Shown: positions 59,940 to 64,000 of the stretch, piece by piece
How the letters are laid out: every line of letters starts with the position of its first letter
Position numbering within the stretch: position 1 is the stretch's first letter
Origin: Sarcocystis neurona
Taxonomy: Eukaryota; Apicomplexa; Conoidasida; Eucoccidiorida; Sarcocystidae
Assembly (NCBI GenBank): GCA_000727475.1
Contig: KL647288.1
Span: forward strand, 4,087,604 to 4,151,603
Direction of reading: 5' to 3'
DNA: 64,000 bases
The notes under the pieces: model-generated
Told to the model about the DNA's origin: nothing
The model's database searches: none
The model's input: only the letters and a program-made list of their open reading frames with translations
Made by a program: the position numbers and the translations under genes

Positions 59940-60380
59940 GACAGACAGATACACAGAGACAGAGAGACACAGAGACAGAGAGACACAGAGACAGAGGGAG
60001 ACAGAGACAGAGGGAGACAGAGACAGCGGGAGACAGAGACAGGAGGAGACAGAGACAGGGGCCGAGACAGAGAGGCAGAGGGAGACGGAGAGAGACAGAG
60101 AGACAGAGACAGAGGGAGACAGAGACAGAAGGACACAGAGACAGAGGGAGACAGAGACAGAGAGGCAGAGGCAGAGGGAGACAGAAACAGAGACAGGGGC
60201 AGAGAGAGAGACAGCGACAGAGAGAGACAGGGGTAGAGACAGAGGGACAGAGGGAGACAGAGACAGGGGTAGAGAGAGAGGGACAGAGGGAGACGGAGAC
60301 AGAGAGAGACAGAGAGGCAGCGACAGAGAGACGGAGACATAGACAGGGGCAGAGACAGAGAGACAGGGGCGGAGAGAGAC
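59940..60380. repeat. GAGACA / GAGACAGAGG simple repeat
   Basis: About 440 bases of GAGACAGAGACA with GGGGCAGA interruptions, nearly pure purine plus CA. It opens every forward frame as E/T/R-rich and minus frames as L/S/V/C-rich (285-288 codons); none is a gene. Confidence 0.92.
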
Positions 60381-61152
60381 AGAGAAAGAGACGGACACGT
60401 GTATACTTTTGCATGTGCGTCTATACATGTGAAACAGAGAGAAAGAGAGAAGGACACATGTGTCTGTGTAAATGTATATGTGTGACACAGAGGGACACAC
60501 AGAGAATTTCCCGTGTATATATGCTTGTATATATTTATGACTGAAACAGACAGACGTAGAGGAACACATTAGCATACGTTTTTCCAAGTGTATATATGCC
60601 AGAGGGATGCAGCGATACACATGTGTATATATGTGTGTATATATATATATACATGTCAGAGACAGAGTGAAAGAGAGAGCTGTGTACTTGTATTGATGTA
60701 CGCGTACGTGTGACAAGGATACATATGCGTACAAACGACCAGAAGCACAGGTGTAGCTCGGCAGGTTCCTAAGAGGCGCACGTAGACAAATAGAAGCTGC
60801 GGCATGCAGACAGAGACGTCTATGACACGCCTATGTATGTGTGTATAGGTCGTATAGGGATGAACGTATGTTTGTGCACCTCTGCGTGTGTGTACGAGTC
60901 TCTGTTTCCTTGCATAGCGCAAACAAAGGGAGGACGGAGGAAGACCTATACGACTAACTGGCAGCAGCAGCAGCAATGGCGTGCAGCAGCAGCAGCAGCG
61001 TACAGCAGTAGCAGCAGCTGCAGCACAGTAGGGGCGGTGTCGCGCACAGCAGCAGGGCAACAGCAGCAGCCGCACGAGAGAACAAGAGCACGGTGGCAGC
61101 ACGACGCGGCCGGGGGGGGGGTGGAGGGCTGCAGTTTGGCGAGGCGATTTAC
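60381..61152. repeat. Degenerate CA/TA repeats, then a CAG tract (CUG on the minus transcript)
   Basis: TATA/CACA runs to about 60880, then CAG/GCA triplets from 60960 to 61070 and a G homopolymer at about 61112-61121. If the minus-strand gene extends here, further 3' exons should lie in this area; none was recognised. Confidence 0.55.
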
Positions 61153-64000
61153 ATCGCAGCAGCAGGCGGGCGCTTCACGAGGTGAAGAAGACAAGCCGCG
61201 CAGCAGCAGCACAGAGCCGGCGCACGACTTCTGCAGCAGCGGCAGCAAGAAGCGGCAGCAAGGAGCGGCAGCCGGGACTGCTTGCAGCAGCGCAGCAAGA
61301 AGTTCCCTGCCGAAGTGGCAGAGACACGAGGGCTAAAGGTGGTCGTGTCCCCCGCCGCAGCAGCAGCGGCAGCAAAGGAAGAGACGCAGGAGACCCACAC
61401 CGACAAGCAGCAGTTGCAGCAGCACAAAGAAGTTTCTCCGAGCAGCAGCAGCAGCATCCGTTGCAAGACAGAGAAACATCCAGAGAAAGGAAGGGAGTCT
61501 CAAAGGAGCAGAAGACACGGAAGACGAGACGCGGAGGCAGGAAACCTGCTGTTCCACCGTGCTGCTGCGAGGGTAGCTCTTGTCTTTTTCTCCTTTATTC
61601 CCAGGCGTCAACAGAGCGAGAGAAGAAGTCTTTTATGTGAAGGAGAGAGTTACTTTCTGGTATTCATCTAGCAGCTGCTGGGGCGGTAGGAGAAGAACTT
61701 CGGCATGTTGCTTTTCGTCTAGGGTAGCGAAGAGCGGGTCTGCGGCGACGCCAAGGGCCCGCAACGCGCCCACACAGCGGGCGAGGTCAGAGAAAGTGAG
61801 CAGCGCAGCAGCGGCCGCAAGATTTCTCCCGAAACTCTGCAGGAAGGCAGCGTTGGCGATGCGCAGACGGGCGAGGCAGCAGAGAATGTCAGCGTACTCA
61901 TGCGAGTAAAGAGAGCGGCTGCTGCTGAGCCTCAGAAACGCGTTGAAAATCGCGACGTACAACCTTCGCGGTCGCAGCCCCGCGCCGCGTCCTGCCGCTG
62001 CCGCTGGCGATCCTCCTCCGAAGGAAGTTGCTGCGGCTGCTGCTGCTGCTGCACCGCAGGAAGAGGAAGGGGACGGAGCAGGGGCGCTGGCTGCTGCTGC
62101 TGCTTCGTAGAGCGTGAGGAGCTGCACGAGCTGCCGCACCTCGAGCAGCGACGCATGGCGAAGAAATGTGGGGACGAAGGAAAGGTAAAGTTCTCGGTCT
62201 GCAAAACCCACTGCAGCAGCTGAGGCAAGGAAACGAATTGCCTCAAACGGTCGGAAGCCCTGCTGCTGCGCATGCACCGGAAAAGCACGGCTGTCGCCTG
62301 TCAGCCTCTCTACCGCCGGCGCTCCACCGAGTCGGAAGCCAGCTGCTGCGGCCCCACTGCTGTCGTCAGCGGGGTGTGCTGCTGCTGCTGTGGGTGTCTG
62401 GGACGAGGTGGACGGGAGGCCCCCCACCCACGTTGTTAATTTCTATGGCCCTATTAATAAGACAGGTCCAGAGCAGCAGATCCGCGCAGCCCCGCGCTGC
62501 AAGATTCGCTGCTAGCTGCTGCAGCTGCCGTGGCAAATACTTGCGGAAGCGATCCGCCGAATACTGCGGGTAGGTGTGCGGCAGGCTGGATGACATGCTG
62601 CTATCGCCGCTCTTGCAAGAGCCTGCAGGTGAAAAAGAAGACGACGTCGCTGCTGCAGAAGGAGAAGAAGAAGTAGGGGAAGCGGCAAATGACGACGAGG
62701 GAGCGTTGTGCGCGTCCGAAGAGAAGCCCCGCGAAAAATGAGAGAAACCGAAAAGCGCAGAAGCAACAAGAAAAGAAGCCGACCGCGTGAGAGGCAGAGA
62801 GCCAAGAGAAAATGGCGAACAAGAAGGCGAGGACACAGAAGCAGAAGAAGAAGAAGAAGAAGAAGAAGGGGCGGCAAATGAAGCGGAACAGCAGGAAGCA
62901 GAAGAAGAGGCAGAAGAAGACGGAAAAGAGGAAAAAAGAAGATAAGGGACAAAAGAGGCAGTTTCGAGCCGAGGTGCTGCAGCACGTGCAGGAAGTCGTG
63001 GAGAGTCAAAGGCAGCAGCCGATGCAGCAGCGCCGCAGACCCGCACCGCAGCAGATGCAGCAGCAGCAGCCCAAGAGCCTCCAGCTGCAGCTGCAGCGGT
63101 GTCTCTGCAGCAGCGGCGGCCGAAGTCGTCCCATTTTCTCGAGCTACTGCTGCTAGTGCTGCGTGGCGAGGCCGACAAAGAGGCAAAAGACGCGATGTAG
63201 ACGTCCCGGAGAGCAGCTGTCTCAGCCGGTCGGGTGTACGTACACCGTAACTGGAGCGAGAAAGGCCGCCCGCTGCGGCCGCGTGCGAGGTTCTCCTTGT
63301 TCCGCCAGAAAGCAGTTTTGACGCCCTCCCAACCACAAGCTTTCTTGCCTCTGATTCGTAGTCGCCGAGATTCATCTGCTGCCGCTGTCCCCTCTGTAGA
63401 AACCTTCTTCCTAAGCACTGCCGGGTAATACCTTTCCGCAGCAGCTGCAGGGGCAGGAACGGCAGCAGCGCGGAGGATGCCAGAAGGCGTCGCAGAAGAA
63501 AGAGAGATGCGGAGAGCCACAGCACGAGCACACGCAGCAGCAGCAGCGGCAGCAGCACCCGGCGTGTCTCTCACAGGAGCAGCCGCACAAGCAGCTGCTG
63601 CAGCACGGGCAGTAGCAGCATGGGCAGCGCCGGCAGCAGTCGCAGTAGCATGCAGAGAGGGAGCAGCAGAAAGACGTGGAAAAGGAACACTGTGGAGAAT
63701 GCGTTTACAAGGAGCAACAGCACGAGCACGTGCTGCAGCGACGACCAGAGGCGTGCTGCCGGAAGCCCCAGCAACGGCAGCGAGGAGAGCGCCAGCAGTA
63801 GCCGCCGGCGAAGCAGCGACAAGGTGTGGGGTGTGTGAAGCAGCAGGAGGAGTCTGAGCAGCAGCAGAAGCTGCCGGAGTGGAGCGACGGACGGACGGCG
63901 ACGCAGCGGCAGCAGCAGCGGAAACGAAGGAAAGTCGCACAGGGCCAGCAGCAGCGGAAGAAGAAAGAACTCCTGCAACTGTCTCACAGAAATCCCCGGC
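61153..64000 (-). CDS. Heptatricopeptide-type helical-repeat protein (organellar RNA-binding class), 5' end outside the window
   Basis: Proposed minus exons: 64000 (open at the edge) to 62432, 62259-61654 and 61332-61153, all phase 0; introns of 172 and 321 nt. The first about 460 residues are Ala/Ser/Pro/Arg-rich low complexity, with long A and S runs. Then come helical repeats: LPRQLQQLAANLAARGCADL, GFRPFEAIRFLASAAAVGFA, SFVPTFLRHASLLEVRQLVQ, RLYVAIFNAFLRLSSSRSLY, YADILCCLARLRIANAAFLQ and FSDLARCVGALRALGVAADP. Their roughly 37-residue period with Lxx(I/L)xxALxxL cores resembles FASTK-like heptatricopeptide repeats, which in apicomplexans serve organellar RNA and ribosome function. No RAP domain is seen. 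An Ala-rich insert (about 50 residues) separates two repeats. The second exon is solid; the first intron and third exon are inferred from splice sites and phase. An unrelated alpha-solenoid is possible. Confidence 0.6.

Noticed and set aside
59548..60734. Three minus and plus ORFs of 100-288 codons over the GAGACA array
   Set aside because: Simple repeat whose complement lacks stops; no non-repetitive core except the short piece discussed at 59.6-59.7 kb.
62812..63156. Lys/Gln-rich plus ORF
   Set aside because: Antisense shadow of the Ser-rich leader of the minus-strand helical-repeat gene.
1..64000. CRISPR arrays, bacterial operons, prophage or IS elements, telomeric repeats (TTTAGGG)n
   Set aside because: Nothing of the kind seen; direct repeats are microsatellites and minisatellites without unique spacers, and single TTTAGGG-like words do not form arrays.

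Overview
The window looks like nuclear DNA of an apicomplexan parasite, most likely an eimeriid coccidian (Eimeria or Cyclospora type). Base composition is close to balanced, the DNA is saturated with CAG/CTG triplet tracts and TA/TACA/CA microsatellites, and real genes appear as short exons with clean GT..AG junctions. The organism call is inference from style and gene content; I could not run a search. Long open frames here are a poor guide, because triplet and microsatellite tracts open several frames at once. I relied on recognisable protein families and on splice phases that close.

Layout, left to right. (1) Below 576 to 5811, minus strand: the 5' part of a mitochondrial succinyl-CoA synthetase alpha subunit in three exons (transit peptide, CoA-binding N-terminus), running off the left edge. 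(2) About 7541-9241, plus: a multi-exon gene of unknown function with small introns (72-438 nt). (3) 10218-10705, minus: a possible two-exon fragment. (4) 10964-41675, plus: an ABCG/White-family half transporter of about 808 residues in 15 exons across 30.7 kb. It has Walker A, Q-loop, signature, Walker B, H-loop and six membrane segments. Its 14 introns hold nearly all the repeats in the middle of the window. (5) 41.7-49.8 kb: weak coding signals only. (6) 49856-50545, plus: an intact 229-codon single-exon ORF, not recognised. (7) 50.5-61.1 kb: repeats with isolated exon-like pieces (an Apple/PAN-like cysteine exon, a ketoacyl-reductase-like tail, an LPTTLR-type RNA methyltransferase-like piece). 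(8) 61153 to beyond 64000, minus: a heptatricopeptide-type helical-repeat protein with a very long Ala/Ser-rich leader, 5' end outside the window.

The genes do not form a pathway; this is ordinary eukaryotic gene order. The most interesting signal is in the introns. Read along the transcript, CUG-type tracts lie at the 3' ends of introns, often directly before the acceptor, while CAG-type tracts follow the donor in the introns that have both. Such introns could fold end to end as CAG:CUG duplexes. The pattern holds on both strands, so it follows transcription rather than chromosome strand.
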